This document shows, in pieces, positions 35,745 through 46,499 of a stretch of DNA of 64,000 nt (positions within the stretch are counted from its first letter, which is position 1; every line of letters begins with the position of its first letter). Where the stretch lies: contig FJUW01000038.1 in assembly GCA_900074885.1 (NCBI GenBank), positions 1 to 64,000 on the forward strand, given 5' to 3'. A program made the position numbers and the translations under genes. The notes beneath the pieces are model-generated. The model saw only the letters and a list, made by a program, of their open reading frames with translations, was not told the DNA's origin and ran no database searches. The stretch comes from Rhynchosporium graminicola (taxonomy: Eukaryota > Ascomycota > Leotiomycetes > Helotiales > Ploettnerulaceae).

Positions 35745-36370
35745 CTATAGCTGTTCAACCTCCGAAAGGCCTCGTGTAAGACCCCCCGAATAACATATCG
35801 TGAAAGACATCGCCACCTCCTGGGCTCCTGCCGTAAACGCGTAAGCCCATCTGAAAATCCGGGACTTTCACGGGAACAATGAAATACATACCTGCTCCCA
35901 AGATCAACACCCACAAGCAGCCAAGACAGTCCAAGTAGAGCAATCCATTGCGGCCAAGAATACCTCAAATGCAACCTCCTCAAAACGCACGATCTTGCCA
36001 ACAACAATCCTCCGACCACCAACCCAATAAATAGAGATAATCCAAGCGCACGTGAGCTGTAACTGATCAAGACCACCATACGCAGCGTCTGTCTGACGAG
36101 GATGTTAAGTCCAAAATATATCGGAAGAAGTTTGACGAGGCGAATGCAGTCCGTATCTTTTAGTAGATGAGGTACGGAAAAGACGTAGGTCATGACAAAA
36201 AGCATGAATCGAAAGAAGAGATTTGTGAGAAAACGTGCGAGTAGAAGTTTCACGTCGTACTGCAGACCTTGCCATAGTAATCGTGGTGAAAGAGCTGGAT
36301 AGTAACCGGGATGTGGTGGCGAATCTGCCGAGGGATCGCGGGGAACATATGTATCTAGTGATTTCGACAT
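35745..36370 (-). CDS. Multi-span membrane protein, probable two-exon gene (194 aa)
   Basis: Start at the ATG of MSKSLDTYVPRDPS. Proposed exon 1 36,370-35,892, intron 35,891-35,851 (41 bp, donor GTATGT, acceptor TTTTCAG), exon 2 35,850-35,745. Splicing replaces an arginine-rich tail by WAYAFTAGAQEVAMSFT and ends at TAG. Unspliced, the frame would run to 35,723 (215 aa). A proline-rich N-terminal 30 residues precede about four hydrophobic segments (FFRFMLFVMTYVFSV, LLPIYFGLNILV, SLFIGLVVGGLLLA, WIALLGLSWLLVGV). Unknown family; the plan resembles the gene at 33.5 kb. Confidence 0.5.
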
Positions 36371-36705
36371 GTGGAGATACTTCAATCACAAGAGAATTAA
36401 GGGACTGGAAGTTGTGGTGGACTTCAGAAAAGGCGTAATATTATCGGTTGGTGCCTTTGGAAAAGAAATTGAATTGCGGCACAAGCGAACCCTCTATTAT
36501 TACTATTTTTGGAATTCACACGTGATGATACATCTCCATATTTTAGGACATATTCGAAAATGCATGTTCATGTGGTTGGAAGTACAGTAAGTCTTGATTA
36601 TCTTCCACAGGCCTGAGAGTGCCATCTTTGCTCCAATGCGTGTGCTCTATCTTCAACATCCACGAGAGCCTCACGTGCCTGAAGTCGAAGTCCGCACCCT
36701 TCCCT

Positions 36706-37227
36706 TCAAGGCTTCCTTGGTGTCCAACCCCTGCGACGCTCTCCTCCTTGCCAGACATCCAAATCCAGTCCACCCAAGCTTGCACGTTCTCCTCTTGGGC
36801 CATCATGTCCGTCATCATCTTCGCTGCTGCTGCTGCTGCTGCCGCGTTGTGAGCTTCCCTGTTCCTCAGCACGCAAGAACCTTGCTTGTTCAGCCGCAGC
36901 CAACTCTGCAGCTCGAAAAGCTTCCCTCAACTCGAAATTGTCGTATTTCTTGATCGTTCGATGTAGATACCACGCGATGGCAATAAAGATGAGTAAGAGA
37001 ACCAGTGGAAAGCGATGGACGGGTGTCGAAAAGAACGCGCGAACTATAACATCGAGTATCGTGGAGATGGCGATGTAAGACAATAGCATGCCAACGAAGA
37101 AGGTGACCTTCGGAAAGCGATAGCAGAGTAGGAAGAGGAGTGAGAAGATGAAGATCGTGAAGTTGTAGAGGTGGGTCAGGACGAAAGAAATTTTGATCCC
37201 GCCTGTGTTGTTTGAGGACAAATCCAT
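36706..37227 (-). CDS. Three-span membrane protein with acidic Ser-repeat tail (173 aa)
   Basis: Single exon from ATG (MDLSSNNTGG). Three hydrophobic segments (FTIFIFSLLFLLCY, VGMLLSYIAISTILDVIV, FPLVLLLIFIAIAWYL) are followed by a helical charged region (FELREAFRAAELAAAEQARF). A six-serine run and SEDDDGHDG follow. The serine run is coded by a trinucleotide microsatellite at 36,823-36,843 (GCT/AGC units), so its length is likely variable between strains, and a slip would swap it for the poly-Ala frame. It lies 291 bp from the HET gene, same strand. Confidence 0.55.
   Translation of the reverse strand: MDLSSNNTGGIKISFVLTHLYNFTIFIFSLLFLLCYRFPKVTFFVGMLLSYIAISTILDVIVRAFFSTPVHRFPLVLLLIFIAIAWYLHRTIKKYDNFELREAFRAAELAAAEQARFLRAEEQGSSQRGSSSSSSEDDDGHDGPRGERASLGGLDLDVWQGGERRRGWTPRKP
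36823..36843. repeat. GCT trinucleotide microsatellite
   Basis: About seven GCT units (last GCC) inside the C-terminal coding part of the membrane-protein gene at 36,706-37,227. Confidence 0.9.
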
Positions 37228-37518
37228 GGTTGGAGCTTGTGCCGGAGGTGTTGTATCATTCGTTGCGCGAAACTGATGTCTTGGTTTGAGATTATGTGGA
37301 AGAAGGGCGATGGGGATACTTTGACGCGCAGAAGTTTCTTGAACCGTTCCAAAGGTGAGCTGCTAAGCGAGAATAAAACAATGGAAGACGTAGGACCTCG
37401 TCGCACGTGAAACCATTACCGGCAGAGGTGTGATTAGTATGCCCTTAAATTCTGGCTGACGTATTGAAGCAGGTAATGAGTTCATTGGGCGACTCCATCC
37501 AGTGTACAGAACAACCTA

Positions 37519-40231
37519 TCAACGGATTTCAAAGGTCCTCTCTTCTAGAGTACCATCATCCACAAACTCCATGAGCTGTCCGTGCATAATTCCACCAACT
37601 ACCGCCGGCCCGAAAAGTGAGAAATAGCTGCCTTGCGGTCGTAGGATCATAGGAGTGTCGAAGCCAAAGAGGATCGCAACCAGATCACCCTCCCGTATAG
37701 AGTCACCACCAATACCAAAGAAGCCCGACTTTGTGATAAACAATGCTCTGTTTTCCATATTATGAAGAAAGACGAGCATTCTCAAATTGATGTTCTCGGT
37801 CCCAGTATTCACCTCAGACTCCCATTCACCATATCTTGCAGAATAACTGTGTGAAACGGTTGTAGGTTGTATCTTAGCTGAGATCATGGGTGTCCACTGG
37901 AAGGTGTCTTGATTATACAGTCTATAAGTGGTAACTTCTTGGACAGAATCTGAAGTTCTGAGGTGTTGAAAACGAGAGATGAAGTTCGTGGAGTCGAGTT
38001 CTTCTGCTGCTTTGGTAGTGGCAGCAGACCGAAACTCAGACAAGCTAGTGTATGCCTGAGCAGCATTAAGATCTCGATCACCTGAAATGCTCGTAACAGT
38101 ATTGATGAGTTCTAGTATAACTCCTCGTATGAGCAATCTAGGACCCACGGCAATGCACTGCGTTTCACGGCCCGTAGATGCACAATCAGGGTTTCCCTTA
38201 ATCATTGGTATGATTGTACAATCTGATTTTTCATCAGCAAGGTTAGTATATATACCGAGCACCCATGAGTTTTTCGAAACAGTAGTACTGCCAGTCGGTA
38301 GTTGGTTGTAAATGCGGCCAGACTTGGAAAGCATCAGAACCGATGCGCTGTACTTCAGGGCGACCAGATCTATAGGCTGAGTGTAATTTGGGGGAAAGAG
38401 AGTCCTGTATGGCCCAGAAAGAAAGCTTAAAATCCCATACACTTTATCTCTAGGATCGGTGCATCGATGTCGCTGTGTTTGTATAGCCATTGTATAGATA
38501 GGGTGATAGGATGCTCCCCTTTCTACGCCAACAAATCCCTGCTTGGTCCGTAGTTTGCAAGCTACGTCAAATCGATACACTGCTTCGCAGATATCCCAGA
38601 AGTCACTCGACTTGATACCAGTCCCTCCAGATCTTCCGACTGGGAAAATCGACGTCGTAGGTATCATGGCTTTGCCTCGTGCGACGTGATGAAATATGGA
38701 CCCTGGGTTATGTCATCAGCGCGATGTCTTGGAAATCTTGATGGGCATCAAATGGTTGACAGTACTTACAAGGGATGCTTTGCTTCCCGCATATTATCAG
38801 CGGGTCGTTTAAAGTGAATGCGTATTCCTGACACGTCCAAAGTCTAGACCACCACTGTCTACTTTTAAGCAGAAAGAGACCTCGGACCAATCTTTCTTCG
38901 TCATTCTGCTCAGCTTCTGACAACACATTGGAGTCTAAATCGCTCTCCTCCCGTTCTGGTGTGTCAGCGAGGTGTTGTAGTCGCTTTATTACGAAATCAC
39001 TGTCATCTGCTTCAGGCCCGAGCCAGCACAAGACCTGCTCAGCCGCCGGATATATCTGGCTCATCAACCCCACTTGCAATTGTTTCTCGACCGGATCAGC
39101 CTGATTGATGCATAAAGCGTCGACCCAGAGTCTTCGAGGCTCCACTTCATCTCGGAGATGACGAAGTGCAGATTCAAGATTTGGAGTTATTTCGAAATTG
39201 ACTTCGTTCAATTGTATCGTCTTCATATCTGTTGCGCTTCCCCATGCATAAGATAGAGCCTTGTAGCGTGGATCATCGAACAAATGTTCAATGCTTAGCT
39301 GACAACAAACAGGATCCTCTTCAGAGCCTGGTAAGAGCTCCAGAATCCTTATCTCGTGAGCATCAGTCATTCTGGGGCTGGGATATTTGTGTGGAGATTC
39401 ACAGTTGTATTTGTCTTCTTTTCCTATCCCAGTACTGTTTTCAACCCGTGATGGGTCTGCGGGTCTTGATCGGTGCCATTCAACGTACGATGCAGTCAGA
39501 GACTTCAAGACTTCAAGTAGATTATTTTCGTTGGTGCCATCCCAATTTACCAAAGGCGATTGAGCAAATAGCTTGTCCAGATCTTCCTCTGAAATAGGTT
39601 TGTCGTCCAGTATCTCATACACTGCCATCAAGGGATTCATGATGATAACTTCTTGAAGCAAGAGAATATCGTCCTCGATTTCGGACCAATCGTATGTTTC
39701 TGACGGCTGAAATTTTGATTCGGCAACATGTGCGTATTTCCGATCATACACAGACTTTGGAGCAGAAACAGAATCAGAATGGGATATACTACCAGCTGTT
39801 TCCGATCGGTCATCGACTCTTTCATCCAGATCGTTACTATAGGAGGGATCTTGAGCTAGCACGTCTTGTATCGGCTCATCTGGGTACAGTATGTCATTGC
39901 CTTTATCAATTTGCGACACGTCGTCGCTGAATGCCAGTGGAGGCATTTCACACATACGTTCTAGCTCGAGCTTCAGCCACTTTACAGAGTCGCTAATGAA
40001 GCGAAATCGCTTATTGACAGACACGAGTTCTTTAACTAGGTTGTCCAAAGTGCTCACTTGCTCGCTGCATTTGTTGAGTATATCGCCCAAAATCTTCCAA
40101 TTCTTCTTATCGTTCTCCGTGGTGAAATCTGGAGAGAGCTCGGGAAAGCTGAATGTCGGAAGGGGAGGGCAGCTGAACGAACCATTTTCTTCGCTGATAG
40201 TATAATCTCTGTATATATCCTCGAAAGACAT
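37519..40231 (-). CDS. HET-domain protein with long N-terminal extension (881 aa)
   Basis: Exon 1 40,231-38,770, intron 38,769-38,703 (67 bp, donor GTAAGT, acceptor CCCAG), exon 2 38,702-37,519. The split codon yields the expected tryptophan of IPW. From about residue 295 lies the HET (heterokaryon incompatibility) domain: YKALSYAWG, NLESALRHLR, LWVDALCINQAD, QVLCWLG, then the W-rich LWTCQEYA. The C terminus has the usual HET-protein barrel (GDLVAILFGFDTPMILRPQG, GIMHGQLMEF). HET proteins trigger cell death on non-self recognition. The N-terminal ~290 residues are acidic with a helical part (VSTLDNLVKELVSVNKRF); I recognise no known partner domain there. Start: first ATG in frame. Confidence 0.85.
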
Positions 40232-42559
40232 GATAATCACAGGATAGTGGTTACTGGGACACAAGACTTAATAATACTAAAGTGCGGGGTCAAGACAAGT
40301 CTGCAGGCTTCGAATTCAGTTGTTATAGATAATCGTGGGAGGGAAGGCTGATGTTGGGGCCACTACTAATGCCTGAGCTGGATCAATGAATGAAAAAGAT
40401 TGGAATTGAATTTAACCCATCTAATGATGGAACAGTTATTAAGATACACTGTAGGAGGTCTATCTACATGCTTGGAGTAAGCAGCTTCGGTCGGGTGATC
40501 ATTCATGCACCTGCAGGGGTACGACATCTCTGCACTAGGCTCGAACAGGCAGTTAGTGAAGTAGAACTGAGTATACTTGTAAAATTATAACAGACTAACA
40601 TGTCTAGGAAGACTTGAATAGCTCTTTAAGTTTCTATCCATGCGTCTAATTACTTTCCCTTCTCAATTACCCACACGTATTCAAGCTTCGATATCAAGAC
40701 TACGGACACTATGTATCTATATGGCCAGGACCAATAGCTGAAAGCAGATACCATATCCTTTCACTTCGCCAATCACAAGTGATACTCAATGGATATTATA
40801 TTGAAGGTTTCTTTGTCATATACTCTCGAAACAACTATTTAGGTAAGTCTTACTCCGATATTCCATTATTTTTGAATAGCGTTATAAATGAACTGAGTTA
40901 AGTCTAAGGTAGTACCTTATATATTTGAGTCGTACTTTATGTTACTCAGAGTACTGCTTACTAATAACATAAACTCTTTACTAAACTATGAATTGAAGAA
41001 TAGGTAAGATCTTTAATTTACTTATATTCTAAGTTTAATTTTTGATAAGTGAAGGTGTTCCGTTTTATTTATGACCTTTCAATCGTATCAGTTATAACTA
41101 CTACTTTGCCTAACTTATGGCCACTATATTTGTACTTTATACTATTTTATACAACTCCATATACACTAGTTATACTCTGGGTACGAAATCGAAGTACTCA
41201 ACACTATTTCAAGTGTACTTTGAGTTACTGAGAGTGTACCCTGAGTACTTGCGTAATCATCAATATGCTGTTTTCGAAGACATGATGTTGCAGGATAGAT
41301 ACTCTCCTGTTCCCGAATTATTCAACTAAGAAGAGAGCGACAATAGCCCAAAAGAGTCGTGTTGTGGAACCATGAGACGGGTCTAGGTCAAATTAGCAAG
41401 AAGAAAAAACCGCAATTTATATTCTAAGACTATTGATACTAATGAAACCATATGCAAATGATTGCCTGCAAATTCTTACTTCTTCTCCCCAGCCCAGGAA
41501 CACATACCTTCTACCACTCTAGAACACTTCCGTCCTCGAGCCACTTCACCATCTCAACTCTCTGCGGGCTACAACTCCCCCTTCTGCAAACCTTTCCTTT
41601 CTAGCCAGCAACCAAGCCCAATCACTTCTTAATCAAATCGATCTTTCTAACGGTGAACTTCTTCACATCATCTATAGCCTTCTCCTACCCCGACATTTTC
41701 TCGATAGCTTCCAAGCTCTTCGCGTAACCACGGCATGTACGCGGTAAATCTCATCGTTTTCACTAGTCTTGGTACTTCAACTGGCGAGCTTTTGTGGTCC
41801 CCATTGCCTTTCAACTATCGGCCAGTGCTGAGTGATGTAGTGTTCCATATTGAACCTGCTTAGCGGATTTGGGGCATATGTATTAGGCAAGTGCTTTAAC
41901 GAGTATCTTGGATTAAAGAATGAGTTTCTTCGAGAAATTGAGAACGACTTTTGCGTTGGTAAGAGATTTGAACAGATGACGTATGTTTAAGTCACAATCT
42001 TTGGTATCAAGATTTTGTGTTAGCCGTATGGTTATTTTAAGTCGACTTCTATCTAGATCCTGTAAGAGATTCGATGCAGAGGTTCTCCTTAGAGTGACAT
42101 TCCGAAATTGCCGGATGGTTGCACCCTTGTTTTTTTTTTGAGATATGCAAGTAGATCATAATGGGATCATTGGTATAGCATTCATCTCTCCGTATCGTTT
42201 GTATGATCCTGCCGTCTCGCTTATGTGCAGTCAAGGTCGTAAGAGGAGCTTATCCTGCTGGTAATTTTCGCTGTTCTTCTGCAAAAGTGAGCAAATCGCA
42301 TGTAGTACTACTGAGTTACCACTGCTTTAGCAGGCAAAATTAATTCATAGCATAGCAGGACTTCCACAGTTGAGAAAACTCATACCAGCATACCTGTCCC
42401 ATAGAGCTTATTTCAGAACGCAAATATCAAAGTGCGCATCAATAGGGGAAGTATAGCTACGTAAGGCGCGCCTGGATAATGAGAGCGACACGGAAACTCA
42501 CGATGGACTATCAATGAGGCTACACATGGGATTGCCAATAGCCAATATTCCAACGATGT

Positions 42560-42780
42560 CGGATAGTCGTATCTGCCTTCACTCAATCAGAACGACCTTC
42601 CTTCCATTGTAGTCACGATTAGCCAATCTCTCTGGAAGAGTTTCCGCGTTATCCATCATCTTGACGACCGTGACTTAACTCTTGATACCAAACTCCACAA
42701 CAAGCTTGAACAGCTTCTCGATATTCTCAATCCTTACTTCTTAGCATACTCACAAAACTCTCCTGAGATCTCTTTCCGGG
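42560..42780 (-). pseudogene. Possible remnant of a dehydrogenase/reductase C terminus
   Basis: The minus strand reads EKLFKLVVEFGIKS, one stop, then VTVVKMMDNAETLPERLANRD followed by YNGRKVVLIE and a stop. The pattern (a helix feeding an ALERL..GDYKGRVVL strand) resembles the end of zinc-type alcohol dehydrogenases and related MDR proteins. Only about 50 codons are readable and no cofactor motif is visible, so the assignment is weak. Confidence 0.22.
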
Positions 42781-43559
42781 ATCCTTATATACATCATCAT
42801 TAGTGACCAGACTAGAGAAAACCCTCCACATCAGAAATCACCCCCCATTCAAAGTCTGATTGTAACAATCTCGCGCATCAATATACTAAGACCATGCTAA
42901 ATATCTTGGCTACCGCCTGCACTAACAGAAATCTTCTTTCGTAGTCGTAGTTAATTGCCAGATCGCAACAATTTCTGGCATTAGCTAATGAGAATAGCAT
43001 AATACCATAGCCAATTTCAAGTCCCAAAAGCATTCAATACGAGGAGGAGGTAACAGAACGAACATAAAATGCGAGTGCGACACAGCCATCACTCGTAGGT
43101 ACGGTATCACACACACAAACTCACTTGAACTCGGCCACGAATAAATACAGTTCCCTTAAAATCGAGACATTCCATTCATTGCAAACCACTTTACTTTTTT
43201 CATCTCCACGACCCCAACGATATCTCGTGGTACACAATACCACCTCTTCTCTACTAAATCAGCACTTCTCTACTCAAAACCCAAAGCATCAACCTCTTCA
43301 ACCCTCTCATATATATAAATACACAATCCCAGCTCCTTTGATTCCAGGCCAGCCTTTAGGATAAGCTCAGTCTTCCATTCCTACCTAGCTGCATCCCACT
43401 CTAGATCGGCATCTCGTCCATCTCTCAATCTAACTCTGACTCTACTAGGAATTACCGGAACTCTACTAATCTCTACGGAAACGATCCATCTCTCCTCTAT
43501 CATGTATCTCACATCTCACATCTCTCAGTATATCACACCAGGAAATCTCAAGATCCCGA

Positions 43560-43613
43560 TTTCTTTTTTTTTCCATCGACCTATTCCCCCTTTCCCCCTT
43601 TCCCCCAACCCCC
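43560..43613 (+). promoter_or_regulatory. Pyrimidine tract before a possible start codon
   Basis: T- and C-runs up to CCCAACCCCC immediately precede ATGGATGATG. Such CT-rich tracts are common just upstream of fungal start codons. Confidence 0.3.
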
Positions 43614-44146
43614 ATGGATGATGAAGATATATTTCGTATTCACGACGCACCATTCGCTTCGCTTGCTTCTCCACCTCCGTATTTTCCTTCCTTCCTGAAA
43701 GAACAAGAACAAGACGAGCTGTTCACTTGCTTCCTTCGCTTAAGGTTTCTTCATTCACCTCACCTCACCTCATCGCTCCTCCCTCTCCTTACACATCGTT
43801 TCCATCCTATCGTTGATCTACCTCTATATAAACACACAAATACAAATGAATCCCCGCCCCCCATACCAACAGCCTCATACTTCTGCATTCATCTCAGTTC
43901 AGTTCGGGTCTTGATATCGATATGCATCACACGGACGACAGTATCGATCGCTGTCTCCCGATTATTTTCTTTACTAGCAGTATGGATGGATGGATGGATG
44001 GATGGATGGCTGGCTACTCGCCTTCCAACAGCAGCCAGACATTCATTTCCGGCACCGAGGAGGGAATTGAGAGCTCATCTCACGACCGCGAGAAGTCAGT
44101 GCTTTATTCATCAGTAGTGATGCTGGTTCTACAGACCGATCTGTAG
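43614..44146 (+). CDS. Doubtful two-exon small protein (98 aa)
   Basis: Model: exon 1 43,614-43,744 (MDDEDIFRIHDAPF to CFLRL), intron 43,745-43,980 (donor GTTTCT, weak; acceptor CTAGCAG), exon 2 43,981-44,146. Exon 2 starts in a GGAT microsatellite coding MDGWMDGWM and ends SSVVMLVLQTDL. Phases join. The 5' pyrimidine tract supports transcription. Against it: weak donor, repeat-coded segment, unknown family. The unspliced frame to 44,117 is rich in His, Ser and Pro and looks non-coding. Confidence 0.27.
43982..44011. repeat. ATGG/GGAT tetranucleotide microsatellite
   Basis: About seven uninterrupted ATGG units. Confidence 0.9.
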
Positions 44147-44485
44147 GCACGGGGCATGAATTCCAGCATTTCCATTGAATTCCGAATTTTGAGGAATGTG
44201 GGGTTTCCATTCCGGCCAAGTCGGTATCGCCGGTTCGTTCGATCGAGGTGCTGGACTGGATGAAGTGTCGGAAGAAGGTTCTGTCTAGGTGGTTTATAAG
44301 ATGCAGAAGACGAGATGGATAACTTTATGAGGGCTACAAAATAAAGTCCTCGGCTATTACGTGAGCTCTGGCCAATCAATAGATGGAAAAAGGTGGTGAA
44401 AAAGTGGACAGATTTGAGGAAGCGAAGCTCGGACTAGCTGAGGGCTTTATCTCGTGGCCTTCGTATTGATTCAAGAAGATATTGC

Positions 44486-44770
44486 AACGCCATCCAATGC
44501 AGCATAACGCAGGGCCTGGTAGGAACACCAGCAGTAGCACGGCAATATTTTGCGCTACCTAGGTAAAAAAAAAAAAGGACGAATAATTTCATCTAGGTAG
44601 AGCCGAAAGGCACATCAAGGTAGACTCAATGTCTACTTTTTCCTTTACCATAAGATTTCACAATGGTATCTCTGAGAAGTGTTGCAGTACATGTTAGTAA
44701 GATGGTGAAGAGAAACGAGTTTGATTTGATTAAATAGATAACGCCACCCAATGCAGCATAACGCATGGCC
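44486..44770. repeat. Pair of 31-bp direct repeats
   Basis: 44,486-44,516 and 44,740-44,770 share AACGCC, then A/C, then CCAATGCAGCATAACGCA and GGCC with two or three mismatches. On the minus strand both can read as RYAAL followed by D or G and then GV, hinting at a short duplicated remnant. Otherwise 44,150-44,918 shows nothing codable. Confidence 0.6.
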
Positions 44771-44918
44771 AGTAAGTAACTAAACCAGTTCAGAGACGGG
44801 AACGAAAATACCCAGCAATTTTTGAGATCCTGCACTCCTTCGCTCGCTCGCTAGACGTGATAAATAAGCAAGCAGACCTGTCCTGACATCAACAGGTTAA
44901 ATAATCAACCGGCGCTCC

Positions 44919-46464
44919 CTAAACGGTAATCGCACTCCCATCGCTCGACGGCGGTTTCGCTCCTCCAGCCAGCACCTTACTCTTCAACGCACTCCTGATA
45001 TCCGTCACACTCCTACTATTCCACGCATCGAAGCCGCTTTCACTCAATGGCCAAAGCACCTTGTTCTCCGTCTTGCCTCCACATCCTCTAACCACATCAC
45101 TGAATCTCGGCGCGGGGACACTCGTCAGGGTATTCAATTCGGAGCTCAGCTCGCGGCAGTATTCGTCGAGCGGGAGATCGTTGACGTCGTTTCCGAACGG
45201 GTTCTCGAGCTCGTTTCCGATGGCTGCGAGACCGAGGATGATGTATGCTGCGGCGATCGTTCCAGGGATGGTGATCCATCTCAATGCGTTGTATAGTTGA
45301 AAGGGGAGGAGATAGACGTAAAGCAGCACGATTTGCGAGATTAGGATGTTGTATCCGACTGGTAAGGGTGTGGTGAGGACTCTCTCGGCAGAAGATTGCG
45401 TGTCTGTGAGTACGGCGACGGCTGTCATGATTTGTCCTGCGATGACAGGATTCTTAAGCGTGCCATTTACAGTCACTTCTTCAATGTAACTCGCAAGATA
45501 TGTTAGAATTTCGAGCGGCAGGTTGCCTAATGGGCGATCTGCTCTCTTGAGGACTTTTCGGGGATTGGATTCTGCGAAAGGGATGCCAAGATATATACCC
45601 CATGCTTTCCACGGCGAGTGGTGGGGTTCTATGGTGTTGGATTCTTTGTGGGCGGCTAGGGCGAATGTATCTAGATGTGAGATTAGAGAGTTTATATCTG
45701 TGTAATGTGCGTACGGCTCGAAGCGGAGTTTGTGCTTGAGAGAGACTGCGAAGGCGAGGATGAGATTTATGGCAGTCACTTTGGATAGCAGGTCCTCTTT
45801 TTCGAATCCTGGCCGCTCGTCGATATGTACCCAGATGTTTCGAGCGAGATTTCGAGATTGTACGGAAAGCGTGGCCCACGCTCTGCGGCCGTCGGAGTAA
45901 CGCTCGTAGGCGGTTGTGCTGCGGAAGGAGAGGGCGAGACCGACGACGAAACCGAGAACGGTGAGGAGGAGAGTATCGACTTTCACTATTTGGGGATTTG
46001 TTAGATCGAGTTGGGCTTTGGAAGGAAGGCACAGAACGACATACGTGGATACACGAATTTCGATATACATGTTATACAGGTGGCCCAGCCTCCGACCATA
46101 GCCAATGGCAGGAGCATTCGGGGTGTGACGCTGCCGTGCATTCGCATGAAGAAGGGAAGTTTAGAATGACTATCCATATTTCGAGGACCGACCTGCATAG
46201 TCCAATTAGCTCGACATATCCGAAGCTGAGATGTACAAGGAGACGCACAAAGTAGTCCTCGAGATTTGGCTCAATACGAGACATTCTGTTCACTCCTCCG
46301 CTCATTGGTGTTTGTGTTCCACTAAGTTGATTTGCCATGTCCTTCGTCCATGTCGACCTTCGAGATGCATTGTTTTGTGACATGTCGTAGTGATGAACTG
46401 GGTCGACGTGTACTGGGGCATTTCCGCCTCCGGATTTATCTGGTGGAGCGGCTTCGTCGGCCAT
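44919..46464 (-). CDS. Bestrophin-family (UPF0187) anion channel, 476 aa
   Basis: Three exons: 46,464-46,249; 46,192-46,045; 45,985-44,919. Introns are 46,248-46,193 (GTGCGT...CTATGCAG, branch GCTAATT) and 46,044-45,986 (GTATGT...AAATAG, branch TCTAACA). All phases agree. After splicing the N-terminal part reads DYFVGPRNMDSHSKLPFFM, then RMHGSV, then LAMVGGWATCITCISKFV. It continues with LLTVLGFVVGLALSFRSTTAYERYSDGRRAW, the hallmark of fungal bestrophin-like chloride channels. More helices follow (GYNILISQIVLLYVYLLPFQLY, ITIPGTIAAAYIILGLAAIG) with ENPFGNDVNDLPLD, the conserved acidic cluster. Likely a plasma- or organelle-membrane anion channel. Confidence 0.9.
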
Positions 46465-46499
46465 GATGATGGTTGTGTGGTGATGAAAAAAACGCAAGC

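Larger units (their letters stand above)
40265..43613. other. Gene-poor interval
   Basis: It has no frame above about 80 codons and no splice-joined model I trust. AT-rich at 40.7-41.3 kb. The minus strand at 42,560-42,780 carries the possible dehydrogenase remnant listed separately. 43,100-43,613 is pyrimidine-rich and may be leader sequence of the doubtful gene at 43,614. Confidence 0.6.
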
